Shown here piece after piece: positions 38,901-46,600 of a stretch of DNA of 64,000 nucleotides. Made by a program: the position numbers and the translations under genes. The stretch spans positions 4,664,424 to 4,728,423 of the forward strand of contig CP070627.1 of the NCBI GenBank assembly GCA_020355945.1, given 5' to 3'. The first letter of the stretch is position 1. Each line of letters begins with the position of its first letter. The notes below the pieces were generated by a model. That model was given only the letters and a program-made list of their open reading frames with translations, did no database searches and was not told where the DNA came from. This DNA is from Candidatus Aminicenantota bacterium. GTDB lineage: Bacteria > Acidobacteriota > Aminicenantia > UBA2199.

Positions 38901-41900
38901 GAGTATGTGCCTGAACAGGTTAATTTTTATCAAGCCTACCCGTATTAATGGCGCTTTCAATAGATCAAAAGGACGGATGAAATTTTTGATGGGAATCTCA
39001 GTGGAGTAAGTTGAGTGGATTTTCTCCTCAGCTTCAATCCCAACATCAAAATCCGAAATCTCATCATATTCAATGGCAAATTCCACTTCCTGGTGAATCC
39101 TCTGCACAGAGGTATCTTCTAAAATAATAAACGAAGTTCTCAGGCTTTCATGCCTGTTGAGTAATTTTCTAAAGGTTTCTTCCAACTTTTTCCTATCCAC
39201 TTCCCCTTCCAGTTCAACCACCACAGGGACATTGTAAGCGGTTGAATTTAAGTTCATCTGCTGCAAAATGTACAACCGCTTCTGGGCCGACGATAGCACA
39301 TAGTAATCTTTCCGCTCCACCGGAGATATGGCAGCGAATGTTTCCTTTTGGGCTTGCTTAAAAAATTCGGACAAATCTTTTAATACGGGTTTTTCAAATA
39401 CTTTTCCTAATGGAATGTTTACATTAAACTCTTTGTGTATCCGGGATATCATAGTGGTGGCGTTTAAAGAGTTGCCTCCCAACTCAAAAAAATTATCCCC
39501 TATGCCGACTATCCCTGTCTCTAACCCCAATACATCCGTCCATATCTTAACCAATTTTTTTTCTATTTCATTCCTGGGGGCGACATATGAGAGTTGTTTC
39601 TCGAATTTGCTTCCTGGTTCCGGTAATTTTTCCCGATCTATTTTGCCATTTAATGTTAATGGAATCTCATCCAGCGGTACCAAAAAATCCGGTATCATAT
39701 AGGGGGGTAATGCTTGTGACAAATATCTTTTCAATTCATCTCCGTCAATGTCTCTTTTCAAAACCATATATGCGCATAGATATTTATTTCCATCTTTATG
39801 GTCCCTGCCAATTACAACCGCCTCTTTTACATTTTCATGGCTCAACAATTGAATTTCAACTTCTGATGTATGGATGCGGTATCCCCTGATTTTTACTTCT
39901 TGATCGATTCTTCCACAAAACTCGGTATTCCCGTCGGTAAGCCGTACAGCTAAATCCCCTGACCTGTACATAAGTTCACCGGCCACAAAGGGATTTTTTA
40001 CAAATTTTTCAGCGGTTAATTCGGGGTTGTTAAGATATCCCCTGGCAAGCCCGCTGCCCGATATATACAACTCGCCGGCAACTCCCATGGGAACAGCCCT
40101 ATAATGTCTATCCAGTATGTAGATTTTAGTGTTATCTGCTGGAATTCCTATTGATACGGATTTTCGTTTATCATTTTGGGGATTAAATTTATAAATCATA
40201 CATCCGACTACGGCTTCCGTAGGGCCATATTCATTATATATTTCAATATCTCCATTAAAGTTTTTATAGATATCTCTTGCCAATTGTGTATGCAGTTCTT
40301 CCCCTCCAACGATAAATCGTTTGACGCCTGTGAATGGTGGAGCTATTTTTTTACCTCTTATCAATTTTAAATGAGATGGAGTTAATTTTACGATCCCGAT
40401 GTTTTTATTCTCCACCACTTTTTCTATTAGTAATCTATCCTCTCCTTCATCCCCGTAAACAATAATCGTTTGACCTGTTATCAAGGGGGTAAAAATCGAG
40501 GTTATTGTTAAATCGAAGGCTGCGGATGTATAAAAGGGGAAATTGAGACTTTCATTTTTCACATAGTTTTTGGCCGCCCACCATATATAGTTAACCAGGC
40601 TGCGATGTTCCACCATGACTCCTTTGGGTTTTCCTGTAGAACCCGACGTATAAATGATATAGGCCGGGTTAGCTGCATTGTTACTAGCGCTGGGGAGAAG
40701 TCCCGGTTCACTTTTTGGAATATCCGGGTCATTTCTCAAATCGTCAAGGTAAAATTTTTGATTTACAAATCCTGTTTTATTATCCAGGGATTTATTTGTC
40801 AGCAGTAAATCAGCTCCGCTATCTTCAAGCATGTAACCAATACGCCCGGGTGGGAGATTGGGTTCTATGGGCAAATATGCCCCCCCTGCCTTCAATATGC
40901 CGAGTATTCCCACAATCATCTCAATGGACCTTCCTGTCATCAAACCGACGATATTCCCTGGGGTTACTCCTCGCGCCTTCAGTATCCCGGCCAGTTGACA
41001 GGACTGCTGGTTTAATTCCCTGTAAGTTATACTCCGGAGATTTCCTTCCTCTATTACGGACAACTTATCGGGTGCTCTTTCCACTTGTTCTTCAAATAGT
41101 ATATGGATTGTTTTATTCCCGGGATAATCCGTGACTGTATTGTTAAAATCAAAAAGTAACTGTCTTTCTTCTTGTTCAGTCAATAAAGAAACAGCGGATA
41201 GTCGTATGTCCAGGTTTGAAAGCACTGCCTGTAATAAATATAGGAAATGTTTAATAATTTTTTCTATTGTGCTTTTTTCATAGAGCCGCGAGTTATATTC
41301 CACCATTCCTTCAATATATTGGCTTGTTCTCAAGAAGGAAAATATTATATTGGGTTTAACGGGAAAAAGGTATTTCCTATCATGAATATTTTCCAATAAT
41401 AGAGCCACATCAAATAGGTTGGAGCTATTATGACCGGCTTTCATATGCACATGGTTCAACAATGCTTCAATGGGATAATTTTGATTTTTAATGGCCTCGA
41501 TGATGGTTTGTCTTACTTTTAATATCAATTCTTTAAAGGTTATTGAATCATGCAGTCGATTTCGTAGTGCCAATATTGTATTGGTGAATTCAACATCGAT
41601 GTCCTGCTTATCGATGGGGGTAGCGATTATGATATCTTGATTACCGGTATATTTATGAAGTAAAACAGTTAATCCCGCTGTCAATACGATATGCAACTTT
41701 GGATTGGAACTGCCGGCTATTTTTTCCAGGAGTGATAAAACGTCCCCGGTGAGTTTAATGGGTAATGAATTAAAGGATTCTTCCGTATTATTTTCTCCTT
41801 GAAAATCATAAGGGAAATAAGTCAGGTTCAATTCCCCGGAGAATTTTTCTATCCAATATTCTTTTTCTTTAATGAATTGATTGGCTGCAATTATTTTATC

Positions 41901-41924
41901 TTCAGGAACAATTTTAACCGTCAC
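32946..41924 (-). CDS. N4: NRPS halfC-A-T-C-A[rSAM/B12]-T-C
   Basis: 2,992 residues from a GTG start at 41924, chosen because AAAGGAG lies about 7 nt upstream. Half condensation domain 1-245. A1 about 265-760; code D-L-T-K-I-G-E-V-G, one conservative change from the Asn code. T FFELGGNSL about 815. C about 878-1,330 (HHIITDG). A2 about 1,340-2,440, split between A2 and A3 by a radical-SAM/B12 cassette; code D-A-K-D-I-G-V-V-D, one change from the Glu code of surfactin module 1. T FFQLGGHSL about 2,490. Terminal C about 2,550-2,960 with HHVISDA (Gly to Ala), tail ending ESFGF. The A6-A7 linker of A2 contains a REP-like repeat in frame. Confidence 0.93.
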   Translation of the reverse strand: MTVKIVPEDKIIAANQFIKEKEYWIEKFSGELNLTYFPYDFQGENNTEESFNSLPIKLTGDVLSLLEKIAGSSNPKLHIVLTAGLTVLLHKYTGNQDIIIATPIDKQDIDVEFTNTILALRNRLHDSITFKELILKVRQTIIEAIKNQNYPIEALLNHVHMKAGHNSSNLFDVALLLENIHDRKYLFPVKPNIIFSFLRTSQYIEGMVEYNSRLYEKSTIEKIIKHFLYLLQAVLSNLDIRLSAVSLLTEQEERQLLFDFNNTVTDYPGNKTIHILFEEQVERAPDKLSVIEEGNLRSITYRELNQQSCQLAGILKARGVTPGNIVGLMTGRSIEMIVGILGILKAGGAYLPIEPNLPPGRIGYMLEDSGADLLLTNKSLDNKTGFVNQKFYLDDLRNDPDIPKSEPGLLPSASNNAANPAYIIYTSGSTGKPKGVMVEHRSLVNYIWWAAKNYVKNESLNFPFYTSAAFDLTITSIFTPLITGQTIIVYGDEGEDRLLIEKVVENKNIGIVKLTPSHLKLIRGKKIAPPFTGVKRFIVGGEELHTQLARDIYKNFNGDIEIYNEYGPTEAVVGCMIYKFNPQNDKRKSVSIGIPADNTKIYILDRHYRAVPMGVAGELYISGSGLARGYLNNPELTAEKFVKNPFVAGELMYRSGDLAVRLTDGNTEFCGRIDQEVKIRGYRIHTSEVEIQLLSHENVKEAVVIGRDHKDGNKYLCAYMVLKRDIDGDELKRYLSQALPPYMIPDFLVPLDEIPLTLNGKIDREKLPEPGSKFEKQLSYVAPRNEIEKKLVKIWTDVLGLETGIVGIGDNFFELGGNSLNATTMISRIHKEFNVNIPLGKVFEKPVLKDLSEFFKQAQKETFAAISPVERKDYYVLSSAQKRLYILQQMNLNSTAYNVPVVVELEGEVDRKKLEETFRKLLNRHESLRTSFIILEDTSVQRIHQEVEFAIEYDEISDFDVGIEAEEKIHSTYSTEIPIKNFIRPFDLLKAPLIRVGLIKINLFRHILMVDLHHIITDGISHAVLINDFMSLYNDAQLPALRLQYKDYSEWQQSKSIKESFKRQEEFWLKEFEGEIPEIDMPIDYMRPAIQSFAGARCSFYLYEESTRFLNQMAQSEGMTLFLLLAGIFNIFLFKINGQEDILVGTPIAGRRHADLEKIIGMFVNMLAMRNYPKADKTIIEFLHEVKSRALDIFENQDYQFEDLVEKIVVKRDLSRNPLFDVIFVFQDIFDEPEPTKEREHLKIKPYRFEPGTSKFDLTLTVIERGESLYLSFEYCTRLFKEETILRFIQYFNKIISSVMENPGKKISDIEILTQEEKERILYEFNDTRGYYPKDKTLHQLFEDQVERTPDNIAVVGRAQDTGHKAHQNTHPAPGAPLYALTYRELNKKSNQLAFILREKRVKPGAMVGLMMDRSPDMIIGIFGILKAGGSYVPIDTAAPKASILGILNDCNIFLLLTKSTIIEHHSFFDLQGIQLNWQNVYLTEPRPIITELDRLPIPDRSLVNYEKYHRYIGQSLIKHSISMLGTRGCPFHCAYCHKIWPNKQETRSAENMFSEVQLYYNMGVRRFVFLDDVFNLNVKNTTRFFELIIGHGLDLQLSLCLRGDILTRDYIDLMVKAGTLRMAMALETASSRLQKLIGKNLNLEKFFENMAYISKKYPQVILELNTMHGFPTETETEARMTLEFIKKIKWIHFPYVNILKIYQNTEMEKLALENGISPEAISTSADLAYHELPDTLPFDKSFTIKYQSEFLDEYFLSKERLVHVLPFQLKVLSEDELVQKYNSYLPVDIQCFDDLLEFTGISRKELGREDFLEEKSVMVPGFNRKLKEHFKPKSTAANALRILLLDLSQFFSAHSSNMLYDVVEAPLGLMYIMTYLDKQFGDRITGKIAKSRIDFDNYNELKVLVEEFSPDVIGIRTLTYYRRFFHRTAAMIRHWGIEVPIIAGGPYATSDYKAILQDVNIDLVVMGEGEITLSELIKGMLENEGKLPGEKILKKIKGLALAAGEKGPGTAFARELLMSDVLNPGLPSEARVNPEPVNQPADPAYTIFTSGSTGRPKGVVLEHRNVTNLVTGLNERIYKSYNDPRKAALVSPVVFDASVKQVFAALVLGHSLYIVPEETRIDGDLLLQFYKKHQIDISDGTPIHLQLMLESIEMKHNQEKTGLKGGFTVKHFIIGGEALPRQQAADFLKAVEPHSPIITNVYGPTECCVDATSYKITTENINLPGDIPIGKPMLNHRVYILDKKNKLQPVGVAGELGIAGSGVARGYLNNSELTAERFMEIEVKVEEDGTGEAHELHEKNNKKFLRGGSGGAVFSKSAPPGRRRPKIYKTGDLAKWLPDGNILFLGRIDNQFKIRGYRIELGEIENRLLNHPGIKETVVLVGEEEKGDKYLCAYIVSHSECVISELRDYLSMELPDYMIPSYFEPLEKIPLTPNGKIDRKSLPKPGWKVVESYDAPRNKIEKKLAGIWAEVLGIGKDKISIHDIFFQLGGHSLKAMLLTSKIYRELNVKMHLTEVFKNPTIKSMSKYIESTGITIYTAIEPVEEKEYYPMSFQQKGLYFIQKFDPESISYNMPRAFMLKGDIQREKFEEALVGLINRHEILRMSFEMIDDQPVQVVHHDVMVEVEYYEMDVEEVRKAVMSFIKPFDLSMAPLMRVKLIKISDGNHLLFFDLHHVISDAFSDHVMISDFMKLYSNRHNELPPLRIHYSSYSQWHFRLIQSGELASQEAYWLKRFSDEIPLLTMATDFPRPGEKNFQGSRIHLKLDIELTNKIKKYLRESGTTLYILMLAVYTILLSKYSGQDDIVVGSPISGRTHPDLYNIIGLFANMLPMRNFPKENLRFQDFLKEVKTNAFNAYENQDYQFTELVAKLDIPKDLSRHPLFDAVLAVGTPEPGDSENEDFHVQRYDYEFSGLKFDLLLDAWEGEDSIHFNLNYSVSLYKSANAEKMLQHLAEILEKISEDDGVMLKDITISHALIRVESVFPGNEAESFGF
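34951..35022. repeat. REP-like palindromic repeat, copy 3, inserted in frame in N4
   Basis: CTCCGGCGGCCA...GCGCTTTTTGAAAAAACTGC...GCAAAAACTTTTTATTA, shared with the intergenic copies near 2225 and 4855. It encodes a glycine/serine-rich patch (KKFLRGGSGGAVFSKSAPPG) between A6 and A7 of N4's second A domain; the reading frame stays open and A7 (YKTGDLAKW) follows at once. Confidence 0.8.
35830..37500 (-). other. Radical-SAM then B12-binding cassette inside N4's second A domain
   Basis: Homologue of the N6 cassette at the same A2/A3 position. rSAM part: DRLPIPDRSLVNYEKY, cluster motif CPFHCAYC (about 1,530), ALETASSRL, MHGFPTET. Rossmann part afterwards: LRILLLDLSQFF, APLGLMYIMTYL, VIGIRTLTYY, PIIAGGPYATS, MGEGEITLS. 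A3 (YTIFTSGSTGRPKG) follows. The permuted order is shared with N6, so the two probably arose by module duplication. Confidence 0.85.
41190..41924 (-). other. N-terminal half condensation domain of N4
   Basis: About 245 residues: EYWIEKFSGEL..FPYDF, DIIIATPIDKQ, NQNYPIEALL, FDVALLLENIHDRKYL. Only the C-terminal subdomain is present; the upstream gene ends 32 bp before the GTG. Confidence 0.85.
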
Positions 41925-41956
41925 AATTTTTCTCCTTTGTACTAAATTTAAGTTGT

Positions 41957-43639
41957 TTAAAAATCAAAGACATCGTCTTCCTGCCGCATATTCCTGGCAG
42001 GAGATGTAATTTTTATTTTTTGGTTTTCATCGATATAATTTTTTTCCCCGATAAGGTCGAGCATTCCCGGCACCGCATTTTCATGTAATTTTTTCCAGCG
42101 CTTATCCGCTTCCAGGTGCTCATTCAACGAATAAGGATTAGGAATACCTAACTTCCGGCAGTGTGCTTCAAATCGATGCATTCTCCGGAAGGCTTCCTCC
42201 CTCAGGGGGGCAATCCCGGGAGTGTAATACTGGAATAACACCATATTTGATACCTCTTCCGGGTATAATAATTGGATATAATCTCTCCAATCGTTTGCTT
42301 TGGCCTGTCGGGAATAATGAACGAGGAAATAATTACATTCAGCCTGGAATATATCATCTTTTAATTCTTCAATCAAATCCAGGGTCTGTTGAAAATCTTC
42401 CTCGGTTTCTCCCGGATGGCCGATGACCCAGTATGTTGTGGTTTTAATACCGGCATAAGCCAATGCAGATATACTTGCCTTTATTTGATCGACGGTGATG
42501 CGTTTATCCATTTCATCAAGTATTGGCTGTGACCCGCTTTCAGTCCCCAACCGCACGCGGTATAGTCCCCCTCGCCGCCATAATAAGGTGTTTCTAATAT
42601 CGGCTGACGGTTCATCTACCCTGAAATAGGCGTCATAATAAAGTGAAATGCCTGATTTTACGAATTCATTGGCCAGGTCTGTTGCCGCGGGATTCAATAA
42701 GGAATCGGTCATGAAAAAAAGCTGATGACCGTATTTTTTATACATTTTTATCATCTCATCGACAGTCTGGGTGGGATTTTTCAATCGGAATTTCCCGGCA
42801 ACTTTCGATGTCACACAAAAACTGCATTGATAAGGACAACTGACCGATGCCGTGGCTCCCAGGTAGGGATATTTGGAAAGGTCCAGGTCTGAAAAATCAG
42901 GTAAATCTATTTCATGAAAGTCCAGGAATTTCCCTCCAATATCGTCCTTTGTATATACCCGTTGGGTTTCCGGGAGTTCTCCACGTAAATACTGTAGAAA
43001 GAGCATTTCACCCTGCCCCAGGATGATCTTGTCAAGGTAATCTTTTGTCGCTTCCAACAGGATTTTAAAGTTGGGTGAATCAGGGGCATGGGTTTCATTA
43101 AACGTGCCACCTCCCATCAGGGTTTTAATATGAGGATATCTTTGCTTCGTAAGCCTGAGAACAAACATGGAGGTCGCTATCGTACATTTATACGCCGTAA
43201 CTCCTACCACATCCGGTTTCTCCTTATCCAGTTGTTGTATAAAATATTTTTCCAGCATGGTATAAAATACTGCCATTATCCTGTTTAACTCATGTACAGC
43301 GGACGTTTCGATATTTTCATAATAGGATTTATAGACCAATATTTTCACCGCTTCGACATATTTGTCTTCATCCTGGTGATTCCAATATGCCATTAAATGG
43401 CTTTGCAAAACATCGTGGCCGATGTTATTAAAATTCCCCCATTTTTTCCGGGGAATGTGCTTTTTCAACACATCAAAGTAGTCCCTGTAGAAATCAAGGC
43501 ACTCGTCCTTTACAATTAAATCAACCGTTTTTACTATATATCCCTGTTTCTGAAGAAATGCCTTTAAAGTAGAAATTCCCATTGGGGGTATCATCGGATC
43601 CCAGTAAGGTAAAATTGCCAGGAGGATTTTTTTGTTCAT
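41957..43639 (-). CDS. R1: stand-alone B12-binding-type radical SAM protein with FDF tail
   Basis: 560 residues, the first of three paralogues in transcription order. Rossmann domain: PYWDPMIPPMGISTLKAFL, VVGVTAYKC, LMGGGTFN, LGQGEMLFLQYL. Cluster motif CPYQCSFC at about 267-274, LGTESGSQPIL, WVIGHPGETEEDF, LGIPNPYS, tail ending DVFDF. The LWRRGG(L/F)YR segment shared with R3 is a likely family signature. It lies between N3 and N4 with gaps of 22 and 32 bp. Chemistry not predictable; cobalamin use is inferred from fold only, with no DxHxxG motif. Confidence 0.88.
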   Translation of the reverse strand: MNKKILLAILPYWDPMIPPMGISTLKAFLQKQGYIVKTVDLIVKDECLDFYRDYFDVLKKHIPRKKWGNFNNIGHDVLQSHLMAYWNHQDEDKYVEAVKILVYKSYYENIETSAVHELNRIMAVFYTMLEKYFIQQLDKEKPDVVGVTAYKCTIATSMFVLRLTKQRYPHIKTLMGGGTFNETHAPDSPNFKILLEATKDYLDKIILGQGEMLFLQYLRGELPETQRVYTKDDIGGKFLDFHEIDLPDFSDLDLSKYPYLGATASVSCPYQCSFCVTSKVAGKFRLKNPTQTVDEMIKMYKKYGHQLFFMTDSLLNPAATDLANEFVKSGISLYYDAYFRVDEPSADIRNTLLWRRGGLYRVRLGTESGSQPILDEMDKRITVDQIKASISALAYAGIKTTTYWVIGHPGETEEDFQQTLDLIEELKDDIFQAECNYFLVHYSRQAKANDWRDYIQLLYPEEVSNMVLFQYYTPGIAPLREEAFRRMHRFEAHCRKLGIPNPYSLNEHLEADKRWKKLHENAVPGMLDLIGEKNYIDENQKIKITSPARNMRQEDDVFDF

Positions 43640-43661
43640 TCGTTTTATCTCTATTTATATC

Positions 43662-46600
43662 TCAAAATTCGAAACTATCCTGGTACTCCTCGAGGGTTTT
43701 GGATGTTGTCACGGATAAATCATGAGTAATTGCAATATCTTTTAGTTTAATATTGGTATTTTCCAGGACCTGCTGCAGTACCTCAATGAAGCGGGCTGCC
43801 ATTTTTTCTACGGTAGTCCTTTTAAATAGAATTGTCGAATAGGTAAGCGATATTGTCACCATGTCACTTCCTTCGTGTGCTGCCAGACGTAAAACGAATT
43901 TGCATGTCCGGTCCTCATATTTATAGGGTTTCAGGGTTAATCCGGGGGTCTCTACCACCGGGTGGTCCAGGTTTAAAACCGCAAAGACAACATCAAATAA
44001 AGGGTTCTTTTGAGAAATTCGTTGCAGGCCTAATTTGTCCACCAGTTGCTCGAATTGATAATCCTGGTTTTCAAAGGCTTCAAGCGCATTTTTCCCGACA
44101 TCATTCAGGAAATCCATAAAGGATTTATTTCCTTCAGGTCGATTTCTCATTGCCAACATGTTGACAAACATACCGATTATATTTTCCAGGTCATGATGCC
44201 TTCTTCCTGCAACAGGAGTTCCCACTACGATATCTTCCTGGCTGGTGTATTTAGATAACAATATATTCAATACAGCCAACAAAACCATATACAGGGAACT
44301 TTTCATTTTCTTTATAAAATCGAGTAACTTTTTTGTTAAATTTTTCTCCAGCATGAGGAAGATGATATCTCCTTCGTCATCATATCCGGAAGATGGTCCT
44401 GGAAAATCCAAAGGTAGGTTAAGAACAGGAATATCACCTTTAAACCGGTTTAACCAATATTCTTTCTGATGTTTTATTTCCCCGGATGCAAACAGACGGT
44501 TTTGCCACTCTGAAAAACTTTTATATTGTATTTTCAGAGGAGGCAAATCTTTTCCCTCGCCCAGGGCCATAAAATCTGCCGTCAAAATTCCTGAAGAAAA
44601 ACCATCGGATATGATGTGATGCATATCCACCGTCAATATATGTTGGGTTTCATCTTTTTTTATCAATCCCACCCTCAGCAGCGGTGCCTGAGATAAATCA
44701 AAAGCTCTTATAAACTTTTTTATTATATCCTCGATCTTAACCTGCGAATCTTTATAATATTCCACCTCAAAATTCACTTCTTTATGAATCCTCTGGACTG
44801 GCTCATCTTCTATCATTAGAAATGATGTCCTTAAACTCTCATGTCTCGATATTAACCGCTTGAAGATTCCAGAGAGAAAACCAGGCTCGATTTTCCCTTC
44901 TAATACGACTATTTTCGGTATATTGTAACTTAAACTCTCTTTTCTCATCATATGGGTTACATATAATCGTTTCTGCGCTGAGGAAAGAGCATAATATTCT
45001 TTTTTCTCCACAGGTTCTACAGCGGTGTATTTATCTTCTGCGGCTTTTTGTATATGTCTCCCCAGCTCCCTTATGGTGGGCATTTTAAAAATATCTTCTA
45101 ATTTCAACTTTATGGAGAATTCTTTATGTATCCTGGCTATGATATTAATTGCCGTTAATGAATGACCTCCCAACTGGAAGAAATCATCATCGATTCCAGG
45201 TGGAGATTCATCCGATGTGTATCTACCCAGTACCTCAGACCATATCATTGCTAATTTTTTTTCGATCTTATTCCGGGGGGCTGCATATCCGTTTCCAACT
45301 TTCAACTCCGGTTCAGGCAGCGCCTTCCTGTCTATTTTTCCATTATGGGTTAAAGGGAGTTTATCTAAGAATATAAAGTAAGTTGGGATCATATAATCGG
45401 GAAGCCTCAGGGATAGATATTCTTTTAATCCTGATGAAAATTCCGTTTGGTCGAATAACATGGCACGATGGAGAACAATATAAGCATAGAGAAACATTTC
45501 TTTTTTACCTTCATCCGGGTTTCCCGCATCCTTTTCTTTATTGATGATCACAACTTCTTTTATTTTTTCGTGGTTTAATAATTGACTTTCAATTTCTCCT
45601 AATTCTATCCGGAATCCCCTGATTTTTACCTGTTGGTCCAGGCGGCCCAGGAATTCAATATGACCTTCCGGCATCCATCGACCGATATCTCCTGTTTTAT
45701 ATATTTTTTCTCCGGGGTTAAAGGGGTTATTTATAAACTTCTCTCCTGTTAAACCGGGGTTGTTTAAATACCCCCGGGCCATACCCGGTCCCCCGACACA
45801 TATTTCCCCGTAGATGCCCAATGGTTGGATATGATTGGTTTGGTTCAGGATATATATAGTTGAATTCCCGATGGGATTTCCTAGTGGGATTTTAATTTCA
45901 TAAGTTTTATCCACGGGGAAATATGTAGAAAATGTTGTATTTTCCGTGGGGCCATACATATGAAGGATTTTAAGTTCTTTATACATATTTCTTAGTTTAT
46001 TAACCCAATAGGGCCGCACCATATCACCGCCCACCAATAAGTACTTTAATCCTGTAAATATTCCAGGGGAATGTTCCATTAATTGATTGAATAACTGCGG
46101 GATAAGGTGCAGTATGGATATTTTATTTTCAATAAGGGCTTCTCCTAATTTTCCTGCATCTAAAATGGCCTCCTGGGATAGCAAAAATAATGGGAAGCCG
46201 TTCAATAGGGGTGTCCATATTTCAAAGGTGGTAATATCGAATCCGATTGTTCCGGTCAGGAGTAATCGGTCATTTTTTGTAAAGGTAATGAAATTGGGAT
46301 TTTTGACTAAACGGACGATATTCTTGTGTTCCACGACAACCCCTTTGGGCGTTCCCGTGGAACCCGATGTATACATGACATAGGCCGGGCAGTCAGCGGT
46401 ATATGCCGGGTTGAATGGGGTTATATCTTCATGGAAATTCTTTTCTTCCATTAAATCAATGATATCTCCACCAAAGCCGATTTCCATTAATTGACCGGCC
46501 GGGCTGCCTTTGGTTATTATATGATTTGCATTGGAGTCCTTAAGCATATACCTTATTCTTTCCGGGGGGTACCTGGAATCTATGGGTAAATAGGCAGCGC

